NCBI GenBank assembly: GCA_012838305.1
Contig: DUPN01000050.1
Location: forward strand, 19,962 to 83,961
Length of the DNA: 64,000 nt
Direction: 5' to 3'
DNA from: Bacillota bacterium
GTDB lineage: Bacteria; Bacillota; Limnochordia; Darwinibacteriales; Darwinibacteriaceae
The translations under genes were made by a program, and so were the position numbers. Shown here piece by piece: positions 1 to 12,443 of the stretch. The notes under the pieces are model-generated. The model was not told where the DNA came from. It did no database searches and was given only the letters and a program-made list of their open reading frames with translations. Each line of letters begins with the position of its first letter. Within the stretch, counting starts at the first letter, position 1.

Positions 1-18
1 AGAAAAGGAGGAGGTGCC

Positions 19-897
19 ATGATCAATCCAGAATTTGCCCTAAGAGTTGTTATACTGCTAGGAGTCACAGGCCTAATCTCCCTTTTCTACTGGCGCTTAG
101 GAAACCGTGTCTTTCGTTTCCTCAAAATGAGGAGCCCCAGAGTCTGGCTGACCATTGTTTCCACCCTTTTGGGCGGGGCCACCATGTTCCTGCTCTTTAC
201 GGTCTGGGTATACCATGGATTTGGCTACCAACCTGATATTTACCGCGTAGGCGACCGAGGATCGAATAAGGTAGCCATCACCTTTGACGATGGGCCAAGC
301 GAGGAATTCACCATACCGATCCTAGATATCCTCAAGGAGCTGGACGTTCCGGCCACGTTTTTCATGGTGGGCAAACATGTGGAGAAATATCCCCACGTGG
401 CCCAAAGGATCGTGGAAGACGGACACGCAATTGGCAATCATACCCAGAACCACCGAAACCTACCCACGCTGTCCACAGGCGAGCTCCAGAAGGAGATCGT
501 GGAAGCAACAGCGATCATCACGGAGATAACTGGAGTGTACCCCACCTATGTGCGACCGCCCCGGGGCATGTATGATGACCGTTTTCGCCGCCTGGCCACG
601 CTCTTAGGCCAAGAGATCGTACTGTGGTCTATTTCCACTCGAGATTGGCGCTATGGGGTGACAGCCTCCTACATTGAGCGCCTTGTGGAGAGCAAAGTTC
701 GAGGCGGGGATATAATCCTCTTCCATGACAGCGGCTCCTTAATCAGGAGCGAAGGAGGAGACCGCAGAGCTACTGTCCTGTCCCTGGCCAATGTGATCGC
801 CATCATACGGAGCAAGGGGCTGGAGATCGTCCCCTTAGGTGAGCTGCTTCATAGCGCGCCAGCTGAGACCTTCCCCCAAATCGATCGTCCGGAGTAA
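19..897 (+). CDS. polysaccharide deacetylase (NodB/CE4 family), membrane-anchored
   Basis: N-terminal TM segments; NodB motifs TFDDGPSEEFT, HTQNHRNL, RPPRGMYDDR; RBS ggaggtgcc before ATG. Confidence 0.93.
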   Translation: MINPEFALRVVILLGVTGLISLFYWRLGNRVFRFLKMRSPRVWLTIVSTLLGGATMFLLFTVWVYHGFGYQPDIYRVGDRGSNKVAITFDDGPSEEFTIPILDILKELDVPATFFMVGKHVEKYPHVAQRIVEDGHAIGNHTQNHRNLPTLSTGELQKEIVEATAIITEITGVYPTYVRPPRGMYDDRFRRLATLLGQEIVLWSISTRDWRYGVTASYIERLVESKVRGGDIILFHDSGSLIRSEGGDRRATVLSLANVIAIIRSKGLEIVPLGELLHSAPAETFPQIDRPE

Positions 898-906
898 GGA
901 GGGAGA

Positions 907-1521
907 ATGATGTACATCGAGACGGCATCCCCGCAAGACGCTCGGGCCATTGCCAAGGTGTATCGAGAGGCCTTTCCAGACAGCGTCCGCTTTTTCTTTC
1001 CAAAAAAACCAGAGGAGCAACTCCTTGAACTCTTGGAGCTGACCTTCCTGGCAATTTTCCACCGAGGAGGACAAGCCGCCTTACTCAAGGACGAAGAAAG
1101 TGGAATCATCGGATACTGCTTTTACCTGAACTCTACCGATAAACCCGAGGGGCCAAGATGGGGCCAGCTGCTTAGAACGCTAGGCCAAATGGCCAGGAAA
1201 ATCACCCTGTGCGAAGCGGCGAGACTCCTTTATAACCAGCTTGTCATGGCTGCAGCTGCTCGGCGCACAGAAAAGACACCTAAACCCCAGGCACAGATAT
1301 TGTCTGTGGCCATTTCCCCAGTTTTTCAAGGACAGGGCCTTGGCACTAGGCTCTTGCGTCACGCCATAAAAGAACTAAGACCGCACAGCATAGGCTTGAA
1401 TGTCCGTATGGATAATCTCCCAGGCCGCCGCCTCTACGCATCAACTGGTTTTCTAACCATAGGGGCGACGCGGGACCTCACCGGGGAGTGGCTCATCTTA
1501 AGAAGGCCGTCAGATATCTGA
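907..1521 (+). CDS. GNAT family N-acetyltransferase
   Basis: VAISPVFQGQGLGTRLL acetyl-CoA binding motif; GRRLYASTGF. Confidence 0.85.
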   Translation: MMYIETASPQDARAIAKVYREAFPDSVRFFFPKKPEEQLLELLELTFLAIFHRGGQAALLKDEESGIIGYCFYLNSTDKPEGPRWGQLLRTLGQMARKITLCEAARLLYNQLVMAAAARRTEKTPKPQAQILSVAISPVFQGQGLGTRLLRHAIKELRPHSIGLNVRMDNLPGRRLYASTGFLTIGATRDLTGEWLILRRPSDI

Positions 1522-1530
1522 CGGCCTTTA
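1503..1530 (+). terminator. perfect palindrome overlapping the stop codon of the GNAT gene; probable intrinsic terminator
   Basis: aaggccgtcagatatctgacggcctt is a perfect inverted repeat followed by a short T-run. Confidence 0.6.
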
Positions 1531-1542
1531 ACCTACCTACGG

Positions 1543-1782
1543 CTAATCCTTCCTCCTGCCGCGAGCCATGCGCTCAAGCAAGAGGGCACGTTTCTGCCTA
1601 ATTCGCTCCTGAACCTGCTCCGTTTGCTCCAAATCCAGATGGGCTTCCATCAGTTCGCCCCCCTCTACCCGCACCAGAAGCCAGACGCCCTCTCCACTTC
1701 CAACTGGCAGACTGCTGAGGGGGACCTGAAGCTGGGTTTGCTGCTCCCCTTCCACGAGAAGTACCGCTGTGATATTATCCAC
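1543..1782 (-). CDS. DUF3006 domain protein (N-terminus probably extends upstream of the GTG)
   Basis: small acidic protein next to a ComEC-like MBL protein; in-frame upstream codons encode VIDRFVDNITAVLLVEGE, typical of DUF3006. Confidence 0.7.
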   Translation of the reverse strand: MDNITAVLLVEGEQQTQLQVPLSSLPVGSGEGVWLLVRVEGGELMEAHLDLEQTEQVQERIRQKRALLLERMARGRRKD

Positions 1783-1819
1783 GAAACGATCGATAACAGC
1801 CGAAACGAACTGTTCGTTC

Positions 1820-2983
1820 TTAATCCTCCTCCACTCCTTTAATGTAGGCCAGACCCTGCTGCTTAATCTCTTCTATCCTCTGGGGCCCTAATCCAGAGAC
1901 CCACTTTAAGTCATCGACACTCCGAAGGGGAAAGGACTCCCGCAGGGCCAGAATCTCCCGGGCCCGCGCCGGCCCTATGTGCACGATGCGCTGCAAATCC
2001 AGGAAGGAGGCTGTATTCAGCTCCACACGCCCCTGGGTGTCCATATCCTTTTGATAGCCACTGCCGAGGGGAAGAGGCGACTCGCCGCTGGCAAACGAGA
2101 CAAGGTCATAACTGGTTCCATTGGTTGACACGACTATGGTCCCGTTTTGGTCCGTGCCATAAAGGTACACGCCTAGGATCTTCAGGCGATTGACAACCTC
2201 CTCATGGGGGTGGCCAAAACTGTTTTGCCGGCCCGCCGAATAGATGGCCGCCTCGGGACGAACAGCCAACAAGAACTCTAACGATGATGAGGTACGTGAA
2301 CCGTGGTGACCGAGCTGCAAAATTTGCGCCTTGAGGGGTTGACTTCCTTGGAGCATGCGAGTCTCTGCCCTCCGTTCGGCGTCACCGGTAAAGAGCAATG
2401 CGATCTGGCCGTATACAGCACGCACCACAATATTCGAGTCATGGAGGTTGGTGCCAACTTCTGCCGGATTCAGCACTTCCAACGTGAGTGGACCGAACTG
2501 AAAGAGCTCCCCGGCACGGGGTTCGTAATAGTAGGCGTCACTTTCCAAAATCGCATCAACGACATCCTCAAACAGCATGGTACTATGCTCATAACCGGAC
2601 ATCCAGACTTCCGAGACCTCAAAGGTGCGCAGAACCTCCGGTGCCTGGCCGATATGATCGGCGTGGGGATGGGTGATGATGAAGAGGTCGATGGTCTCCA
2701 CACCAAGATCATGCAGAAAGTCCAGCACATCGCGGCTGTCCCTGTTCCCTGCATCGATCAGGATAGTAAACCCGGGCCCCCTAAGCAGAGTGGACTCCGC
2801 CTGACCTACGTCGAGATAAAATACCTGCATTTCTTGTAGCGCCAGAGAAGTGCCTGCGACTGCACTCACTAAGAGCAGAGTCACCAAACAGACACTTAAC
2901 CATTTTCTACCCACAGAACAACCCCGCCTTCTCCTGGTAAATTCTGTCTTCGCCAGAGATGTCCCCGTCTCCTTCCGAGCCAA
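1820..2983 (-). CDS. ComEC-like MBL-fold hydrolase with C-terminal ComEA-like helix-hairpin-helix region
   Basis: TM/signal at N-terminus; HPHADHIG, LGHHGSRTSSS; C-terminal VELNTASFLDLQRIVHIGPARAREI HhH repeats. Confidence 0.88.
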   Translation of the reverse strand: MARKETGTSLAKTEFTRRRRGCSVGRKWLSVCLVTLLLVSAVAGTSLALQEMQVFYLDVGQAESTLLRGPGFTILIDAGNRDSRDVLDFLHDLGVETIDLFIITHPHADHIGQAPEVLRTFEVSEVWMSGYEHSTMLFEDVVDAILESDAYYYEPRAGELFQFGPLTLEVLNPAEVGTNLHDSNIVVRAVYGQIALLFTGDAERRAETRMLQGSQPLKAQILQLGHHGSRTSSSLEFLLAVRPEAAIYSAGRQNSFGHPHEEVVNRLKILGVYLYGTDQNGTIVVSTNGTSYDLVSFASGESPLPLGSGYQKDMDTQGRVELNTASFLDLQRIVHIGPARAREILALRESFPLRSVDDLKWVSGLGPQRIEEIKQQGLAYIKGVEED

Positions 2984-2993
2984 AGCATATTGG

Positions 2994-4958
2994 TTATTGC
3001 ATCAAGGCTCGCAGGAAGTCTCGGGCTAGGGGAGCTGCGGTTTGACCTCCAACTCCACCTTCTTCCACCAGAACCGCAAAGGCGATCCTTTGACCACTAG
3101 GTAGCTCCGTATGTCCGGCAAACCAGGCATGCATTCCTCCACCCACCACTTCAGCCGTCCCCGTCTTTCCAAAGACACTAAGACCAGCATCTCTTAAGAT
3201 CGTCCCTGTGCCCGTCAAGACCACATCTTGCAGCATTCCATTCATTTGAACCACCGTTTCTGGCTTCAAGGCAGCACTGGGCGGATCCAGCTCTCTGCCG
3301 CTGATGAGATGAACCGGGGGGACATGCCCGTCATTGGCGAACACGCTAAAGATCTGAGCAAGGTGCAACGGGGTTAGCAAGACCTGGTCCTGGCCAATGG
3401 AGGACCAGGCTAGGGCCACTCGGCTGCGCTGCGGCGTACCCACCTGTCCTGGAACCATGGGCAGCCCGAGCTGAAAGCTTTGATCCAAACCGAGGCGGGA
3501 AAAATATTCTTGCAATTTGGCCGCACCCAGATTCAAGCCCACCTGGGCCACGGTGGTATTAATCGACTCTACCACCGCTAGATGCAGATTATGTTCGCCA
3601 AAGACCTGTCTTTGATAATTGCGTACGATGTTACCCTCCACCACCAGTTCCCCAGAATCGGTGAAACTGCTTTCCGGTTCATAGAGCCCCTGGTCCAAAG
3701 CTGCAGCCACCGTTACCACCTTAAAGACAGAACCCGGCGGGTACAGTCCCTGCACAGCCCGGTTAAACATGGGGCGGCGCAAATCACCACTGAGCTCCTG
3801 CCAGCGCTCGGTACTGATCCCGCCCACGAAGTCATTGCCATCGTAGCTTGGCGTAGAGGCCAGGGCCAAAATGGCTCCGGTTTGGGCGTCCAAGACCACG
3901 AAGGCTCCAATGCGATCGCCTAAAGTGTCATGCGCCAGCCCTTGCAGGCGGCTGTCGATGGTGGTTACCACATCTTCCCCATCCAGCACCGGTTTTTCCG
4001 CCAGAAGGGTGCGGGAATCTCCCGTTATTACATGGAAACGGTAACCAGGGCGTCCCCGCAGCTGATCGTCTTGACTCTGTTCCAAGCCTGAACGTCCCAC
4101 GATCTCTCCACTCATGTATTCCCGCTCGGGATAGGCGTCCAACATAGCGGCGGTCACCTCACCAGGATAGCCAGTAATATGGGTGGCGTAGGCGCCCTGT
4201 GGGTAGCTTCGGGCCTCGACTCTTCGGAAAAAGATGCCTGGAATGGGCCGCAATACGGGATCGACCCGATGATACTCTGCCTCCCTGATGCGAATCAGGG
4301 GGACAAACCAGTGCCCCTGTACGCCGGGTGCTTGGTACTGTCTCTGTACATAGTCAGGATCAAGACCTAGTTCAGTCTGTAAAGCTGCCAACAGCCTGTC
4401 GGGATCCGTAATGCGATCAGGTTGGACACCCACGGCTACAAGACTTCCCTCCCCAGCCAGGATTTGGCCATCGCGATCCAGAATCTGTCCGCGTTTTGGC
4501 TCGAGGCGTTCCCTCATGTAGTCGGCTTGAAGTCCATAGGCAGGTAAGGGCAGGTTGTTCTCCCACTGCACCTTCCACTGATCGAAGATGGTCTGCCGTT
4601 TCAGGTGCAGGTTGGCCGTTACCACCATGGGTTCAAAATAACGGCTTTCATAGCGCAGCGCGAAGGTATAGACGGCATCTGTGTTCTCCTTGGAAAGGAG
4701 CGCAAAATCGCTCAGTTCCATCGACGACAGGCCGAAGGCTTGACCAAACTGACGATAGGCCTGTCCCAACTCGCCTGCGGGATAGGGCTCCCCTTGGTAG
4801 TACAGCTCTAGGCCATCAAGGTCTTCTGCCACAATCTGCTCCAGAAACGCTTCCGCCGTATCAGCCGGATCCTTTTGCAAATAATACCAGACCACAAACC
4901 CTCCTACAGCTCCTGCAACAAGGAGAATAACTACAGCTGCCAGCACAGACTTTTTCAT
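2994..4958 (-). CDS. penicillin-binding protein (NTF2-like/MecA_N, dimerisation and transpeptidase domains)
   Basis: GSVFKVV (SxxK), SIN, KTGTAEV motifs; N-terminal TM; start set at MKKSVLAAVV behind a GAGGAGA RBS. Confidence 0.92.
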   Translation of the reverse strand: MKKSVLAAVVILLVAGAVGGFVVWYYLQKDPADTAEAFLEQIVAEDLDGLELYYQGEPYPAGELGQAYRQFGQAFGLSSMELSDFALLSKENTDAVYTFALRYESRYFEPMVVTANLHLKRQTIFDQWKVQWENNLPLPAYGLQADYMRERLEPKRGQILDRDGQILAGEGSLVAVGVQPDRITDPDRLLAALQTELGLDPDYVQRQYQAPGVQGHWFVPLIRIREAEYHRVDPVLRPIPGIFFRRVEARSYPQGAYATHITGYPGEVTAAMLDAYPEREYMSGEIVGRSGLEQSQDDQLRGRPGYRFHVITGDSRTLLAEKPVLDGEDVVTTIDSRLQGLAHDTLGDRIGAFVVLDAQTGAILALASTPSYDGNDFVGGISTERWQELSGDLRRPMFNRAVQGLYPPGSVFKVVTVAAALDQGLYEPESSFTDSGELVVEGNIVRNYQRQVFGEHNLHLAVVESINTTVAQVGLNLGAAKLQEYFSRLGLDQSFQLGLPMVPGQVGTPQRSRVALAWSSIGQDQVLLTPLHLAQIFSVFANDGHVPPVHLISGRELDPPSAALKPETVVQMNGMLQDVVLTGTGTILRDAGLSVFGKTGTAEVVGGGMHAWFAGHTELPSGQRIAFAVLVEEGGVGGQTAAPLARDFLRALMQ

Positions 4959-5102
4959 AATGTCTCTCCTCACGTTTCAATCTTAAGGTATCGATCACAT
5001 CCTTCGAAGACAGGATCTGATTCCTGCCTTACGGACTCAAAAAACTCCATCATCCATGCTTAAAAGCGTTTTACCAACACTTCTCCTTGTCAACCCTTTT
5101 AC

Positions 5103-5132
5103 TTGACAGAATCCAAAGTAATATGCTATACT
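5103..5132 (+). promoter_or_regulatory. sigma-A type promoter for the veg leader
   Basis: TTGACA (5103-5108), 18 bp spacer, TATACT (5127-5132). Confidence 0.75.
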
Positions 5133-5235
5133 ATAGATACACCATTGCAGTGCGCCTAAGCGTTCGTATTGCGATGCTACGATCTCCGAATATCATGGAT
5201 ATGGATGTTTCACAATGTGAGACATCAGTGCCGGC

Positions 5236-5366
5236 CATATGGCACAGCTTGCAGAGCAAGCAAAATGACAGCGGGGGAACCAATTTTGTGGGGTGAATCT
5301 TGCTTCGGCAGGAAGGGCAACTTGGATGCCCTAATCCGTCAGCTAACCTCGTAGGAGTATGCCAAG
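5236..5366 (+). promoter_or_regulatory. c-di-AMP (ydaO/yuaA) riboswitch aptamer
   Basis: conserved ydaO core: gcgggggaaccaattttgtggggtgaatc...gggcaacttggatgccctaatccgtcagctaacctcgtaggagt; P1 closing candidates tggca (5240-5244) / tgcca (5360-5364). Confidence 0.9.
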
Positions 5367-5409
5367 CGCGATCACTGAGACTGAGGTCTCAGCGACTAGC
5401 GCTTTTTTT
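5365..5409 (+). terminator. riboswitch expression-platform terminator
   Basis: AGCGC..CTGAGAC-TGAG-GTCTCAG..GCGCT followed by TTTTTTT, directly after the P1 3' strand. Confidence 0.85.
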
Positions 5410-5469
5410 GTCCCCGGGATCAAATCCCGCTCCGATAGACGAGAACTAACTAGAAGGGGTTGAAGATCA

Positions 5470-5730
5470 ATGGCTGTAGAAAAGCAAACTACCATCGAAG
5501 ACATCAAACACCATCTAGAATCCAATCTGGGTAAGAAGGTGTTCATTCGCGCCAGCAAAGGCCGCCGTCGATTCCTAGAGTCCGAAGGTACACTCGTAGA
5601 AACCTATCCAAAACTCTTCGTCGTTGACCTAGATGAAACAGCGGTACGCCGACGCTCCTATACTTATGCAGACGTCCTAACCGCAAATGTTGAAGTAACC
5701 ATCGACAACAAGAGGGTCGGTTCACACTAG
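5470..5730 (+). CDS. veg: Veg family protein (DUF1021)
   Basis: TTIEDIKHHLESNLGKKVFIRASKGRRRFLESEGTLVETYPKLFVVDLD matches the Veg family. Confidence 0.9.
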   Translation: MAVEKQTTIEDIKHHLESNLGKKVFIRASKGRRRFLESEGTLVETYPKLFVVDLDETAVRRRSYTYADVLTANVEVTIDNKRVGSH

Positions 5731-5755
5731 GACTGTTCTTTCGGTTACCTCCCAC

Positions 5756-5787
5756 AAAAAACCAAGGGCCCATCCCTTGGTTTTTTC
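5756..5787. terminator. bidirectional intrinsic terminator between convergent veg and HD gene
   Basis: aaaaaaccaagggcccatcccttggtttttt. Confidence 0.85.
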
Positions 5788-5790
5788 TCG

Positions 5791-6417
5791 TTATCCGAAA
5801 AGTTCTCCTGCACTTTCCCTACGGAAACGCTCGACAAAATCCTGAACAAAGCGGTCTTTCTCGTCAAAAAACTCCAGCGACTCTCTGTAATTTAGGAGTT
5901 TCCGAACCCTTTGCGCCTGTTCGACGTAATGGTCTCGGTAAAACTGCAGTGAATGCTCCACGGTTTCTCTGCGATAAGCGCTGTGCCAGAAGTTGAGCCA
6001 AATCTCCTGGCTACCGAAGTGGTCAAGAATGTCCGCATCCTGCACAAGCCGCACATAGTCGGGGTACTCTCGGGTCTTACGGAGAGTATGTGCGCCCACG
6101 ATCTCCACAATCAAATCCAGTTTGCATGGGGGTACATGATCACGCAAGAGTTCTCGGCAAATGAGTGCTCCATACTCCCAGTGCGGTTCAATGCCCTTTC
6201 CCACGTCATGAAACCAAGCACCTAAGAGGATGATCGGATCGTAGCTGTCCTGATCTGGCAAAATTTTTTCTCGAAGCCGTAGGGCAATTTGGCCAACCCT
6301 TTGTCCATGGTAATAAGCATAGCCGGGCTCACGGTCTGGATGTGACTGCCTCTTACCCATGCTTTCCCAGGCTTTTTCCTTCAGCATAACGAAATCCATA
6401 TACCTTTGCTCCTTCAC
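5791..6417 (-). CDS. HD domain phosphohydrolase
   Basis: YHGQRVGQIALRL, GAWFHDVGKGIEP (HD), VQDADILDHFG. Confidence 0.85.
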   Translation of the reverse strand: MKEQRYMDFVMLKEKAWESMGKRQSHPDREPGYAYYHGQRVGQIALRLREKILPDQDSYDPIILLGAWFHDVGKGIEPHWEYGALICRELLRDHVPPCKLDLIVEIVGAHTLRKTREYPDYVRLVQDADILDHFGSQEIWLNFWHSAYRRETVEHSLQFYRDHYVEQAQRVRKLLNYRESLEFFDEKDRFVQDFVERFRRESAGELFG

Positions 6418-6542
6418 ATCAGTCTGTTCTAGCTATTCGCACCTCCAGCCCCAAACCCTGTCGAAATTCTAAGTCAACGGCACCAATCGCTGCCTCTTAC
6501 ATAGTCTAGTACGATGAATCCCTTGAAAGGAAGTGCTCCTTC

Positions 6543-6797
6543 ATGGTCTTGGCTGATCTAAAGCCTGGTGAATCAGGGATCATCCAGAGTATCAAAGCCG
6601 AAGACCTCTTACTGCGTCGGCTCTTGGATTTGGGTTTTGTACCCGGAACTTTGATTCAGGTCTGCTTCAGCAGCCGCCGGGGGGATCCCATCGCCTACCG
6701 GGTGCGCGGCACGGTTTTAGCCCTGCGACGCTCTACAGCTGACAAAATCATCATTCGTTATCTAGGAGGGTCGGCTCTGTGTCCCCACGAAACCTAA
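6543..6797 (+). CDS. feoA: FeoA family ferrous iron transport protein
   Basis: LRRLLDLGFVPGTLIQV and SH3-like fold pattern; overlaps feoB. Confidence 0.88.
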   Translation: MVLADLKPGESGIIQSIKAEDLLLRRLLDLGFVPGTLIQVCFSSRRGDPIAYRVRGTVLALRRSTADKIIIRYLGGSALCPHET

Positions 6798-8620
6798 TCG
6801 CCCTGGCAGGTAATCCCAACACGGGGAAGAGCACTTTGTTTAACAAACTTACCGGACTGAAGCAGCACACGGGCAACTGGCCCGGGAAAACTGTTCTCTT
6901 GGCCCGAGGAAGCTACACCTATAGGGGACAAACCTATGATATCACAGATCTTCCCGGTACCTACTCCCTTCTTGCCTCGTCGCCAGAGGAGGAGGTAGCT
7001 CGGGATTTTATCTGTTCTGGGCAGCCCCAAGTCACAGTGGTTGTGGTGGATGCCACGGCCCTGGAGCGCAACCTGAACCTGGTGCTGCAGATTACACAGC
7101 TCACCGAGGACGTAATCGTCTGCCTCAACCTCATGGACGAAGCGGAGCGCCAAAATATAACGCTTGATCTTAATCGACTACAAGCAGAACTGGGCGTGCC
7201 CGTCGTACCCACCACCGCCACGACAGGAGCCGGTCTGACAACACTAAAGGAAACCATTGCCCGGATGATCAAAAGAGAGTTAAGACCGCAGCCCAAGTCA
7301 TTGGAGCTCGATCCAAAACACCCTGCTGCCTCCCTCTATTCCCACGCTGAGAAGATCACGCAACAGGTGATCAAAAGTTCTAGGCCAGGTCCCGATCGCA
7401 CCGAGCGCCTAGATAAGCTGGTTACGTCTCCCCACTGGGGCGTTCCCTTGATGCTGAATCTATTAGCTCTCATTCTTTGGCTCACAATTGTAGGAGCCAA
7501 TCATCCTTCTGAACTTCTAGCTCAGATTTTCTCCTGGCTGGAAGACGTCTTAACCCTGCTCTTTCTCAGACTAGGCAGTCCGGCCTGGCTCCATGGTGCC
7601 CTCATCTTAGGGATGTATCGCGGCTTAGCCTGGGTCGTGGCTGTAATGCTGCCTCCCATGGCCATCTTCTTCCCCCTGTTTACCCTGCTGGAGGACTTCG
7701 GTTATCTTCCCCGCCTGGCCTTCAACTTAGATGGCCTCTTTCATAGGGCGGGGGCCCATGGAAAACAGTCACTGACCATGGCCATGGGCCTAGGCTGTAA
7801 CGCGGCCGGTGTGACCGCGGCCCGGATTATTGATTCGCCTCGCGAGCGCCTGGTCGCTATCCTCACAAACAATCTCGTCCCCTGTAATGGACGCTTCCCC
7901 ATGCTCATTGTCATGGGAACGATTATGGCGGCTTCGGTGGCGAATATCCAAGGTGATGGATTCTTGGCAACGCTCGTGGTTCTGATCGCCCTGATCATCA
8001 GTGTCCTGGTAACACTGGCGGTCTCCAAACTCCTCACCTCCACCATTCTCAGGGGCGAATCGTCCTTCTTCATCTTGGAACTCCCCCCTTACCGTCGTCC
8101 CCAGATCGGTACCGTACTGATCCGCTCCTTTCTCGATCGGACCTTAGCTGTGCTCTGGCGGGCCCTGATCGTGGCAGCCCCCTGCGGTCTCTTAATCTGG
8201 ATTCTTGCCAACACCACTCTGGCCGACAGCACCTTGCTGGTCCACTTAGCTAAGTGGCTGCAGCCTCTCGGGAGGGCCATGGGTCTTGACGGAATGATCC
8301 TCCTGGCCTTCCTGCTTGGACTGCCCGCCAATGAAATTGTTATTCCCATCATCTTCATGGGTTACCTGTCCGAAGGAGCCCTGATGGAAGTTCAAGGACT
8401 CGCCACAATTGAACACATCTTGGTGGCCAATGGGTGGACCTGGCTCACCGCCCTAAATTTCTTGATCTTTACCCTGTTTCACTGGCCCTGCGCCACCACC
8501 CTCTTAACCATAAGAAAAGAGACAGGAAGCCTGCGCTGGACACTCCTATCCGCCTTCTTACCAACAGCTCTGGGCACTTGCCTCTGCCTGATTGTCACTG
8601 CCATGGCCTCTTTGATCTGA
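6779..8620 (+). CDS. feoB: ferrous iron transporter FeoB
   Basis: GNPNTGKSTLFNKLTG, DLPGTYSL, GLGCNAAGVTAARII, GLPANEIVIPI; multi-TM. Confidence 0.95.
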   Translation: MSPRNLIALAGNPNTGKSTLFNKLTGLKQHTGNWPGKTVLLARGSYTYRGQTYDITDLPGTYSLLASSPEEEVARDFICSGQPQVTVVVVDATALERNLNLVLQITQLTEDVIVCLNLMDEAERQNITLDLNRLQAELGVPVVPTTATTGAGLTTLKETIARMIKRELRPQPKSLELDPKHPAASLYSHAEKITQQVIKSSRPGPDRTERLDKLVTSPHWGVPLMLNLLALILWLTIVGANHPSELLAQIFSWLEDVLTLLFLRLGSPAWLHGALILGMYRGLAWVVAVMLPPMAIFFPLFTLLEDFGYLPRLAFNLDGLFHRAGAHGKQSLTMAMGLGCNAAGVTAARIIDSPRERLVAILTNNLVPCNGRFPMLIVMGTIMAASVANIQGDGFLATLVVLIALIISVLVTLAVSKLLTSTILRGESSFFILELPPYRRPQIGTVLIRSFLDRTLAVLWRALIVAAPCGLLIWILANTTLADSTLLVHLAKWLQPLGRAMGLDGMILLAFLLGLPANEIVIPIIFMGYLSEGALMEVQGLATIEHILVANGWTWLTALNFLIFTLFHWPCATTLLTIRKETGSLRWTLLSAFLPTALGTCLCLIVTAMASLI

Positions 8621-8677
8621 GGGATAGACTTGGCGAAGGGGGCCTTTTCCTTTGGACCTTGTCATTCCGTTAAATAT

Positions 8678-8707
8678 TTGACGCAAGCCTATAGAAAGAT
8701 ATATAAT
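8678..8707 (+). promoter_or_regulatory. sigma-A type promoter for PFOR
   Basis: TTGACG, 18 bp spacer, TATAAT; about 170 nt leader. Confidence 0.65.
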
Positions 8708-8815
8708 TGGGAAGGAATCCATGAGCGAATCGAGAAATGAGTTCCATGGAAAAAATGCCTGTCCTTGTGACGCCAGTCACTATTTGTTCGTTCTTTGGCC
8801 AGGGCCGATCTATAG

Positions 8816-12394
<3,579 letters not shown>

Positions 12395-12413
12395 GTCCAT
12401 CTGTTCGAAAAAG

Positions 12414-12442
12414 CGAAGCAGCCCTCAGGGGCTGCTTTTTCC
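12414..12442 (+). terminator. intrinsic terminator after PFOR
   Basis: agcagccctcaggggctgctttttcc. Confidence 0.85.
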
Positions 12443-12443
12443 T

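Noticed and set aside
5087-5354. Short ORFs upstream of veg
   Set aside because: They overlap the c-di-AMP riboswitch; no coding signal.
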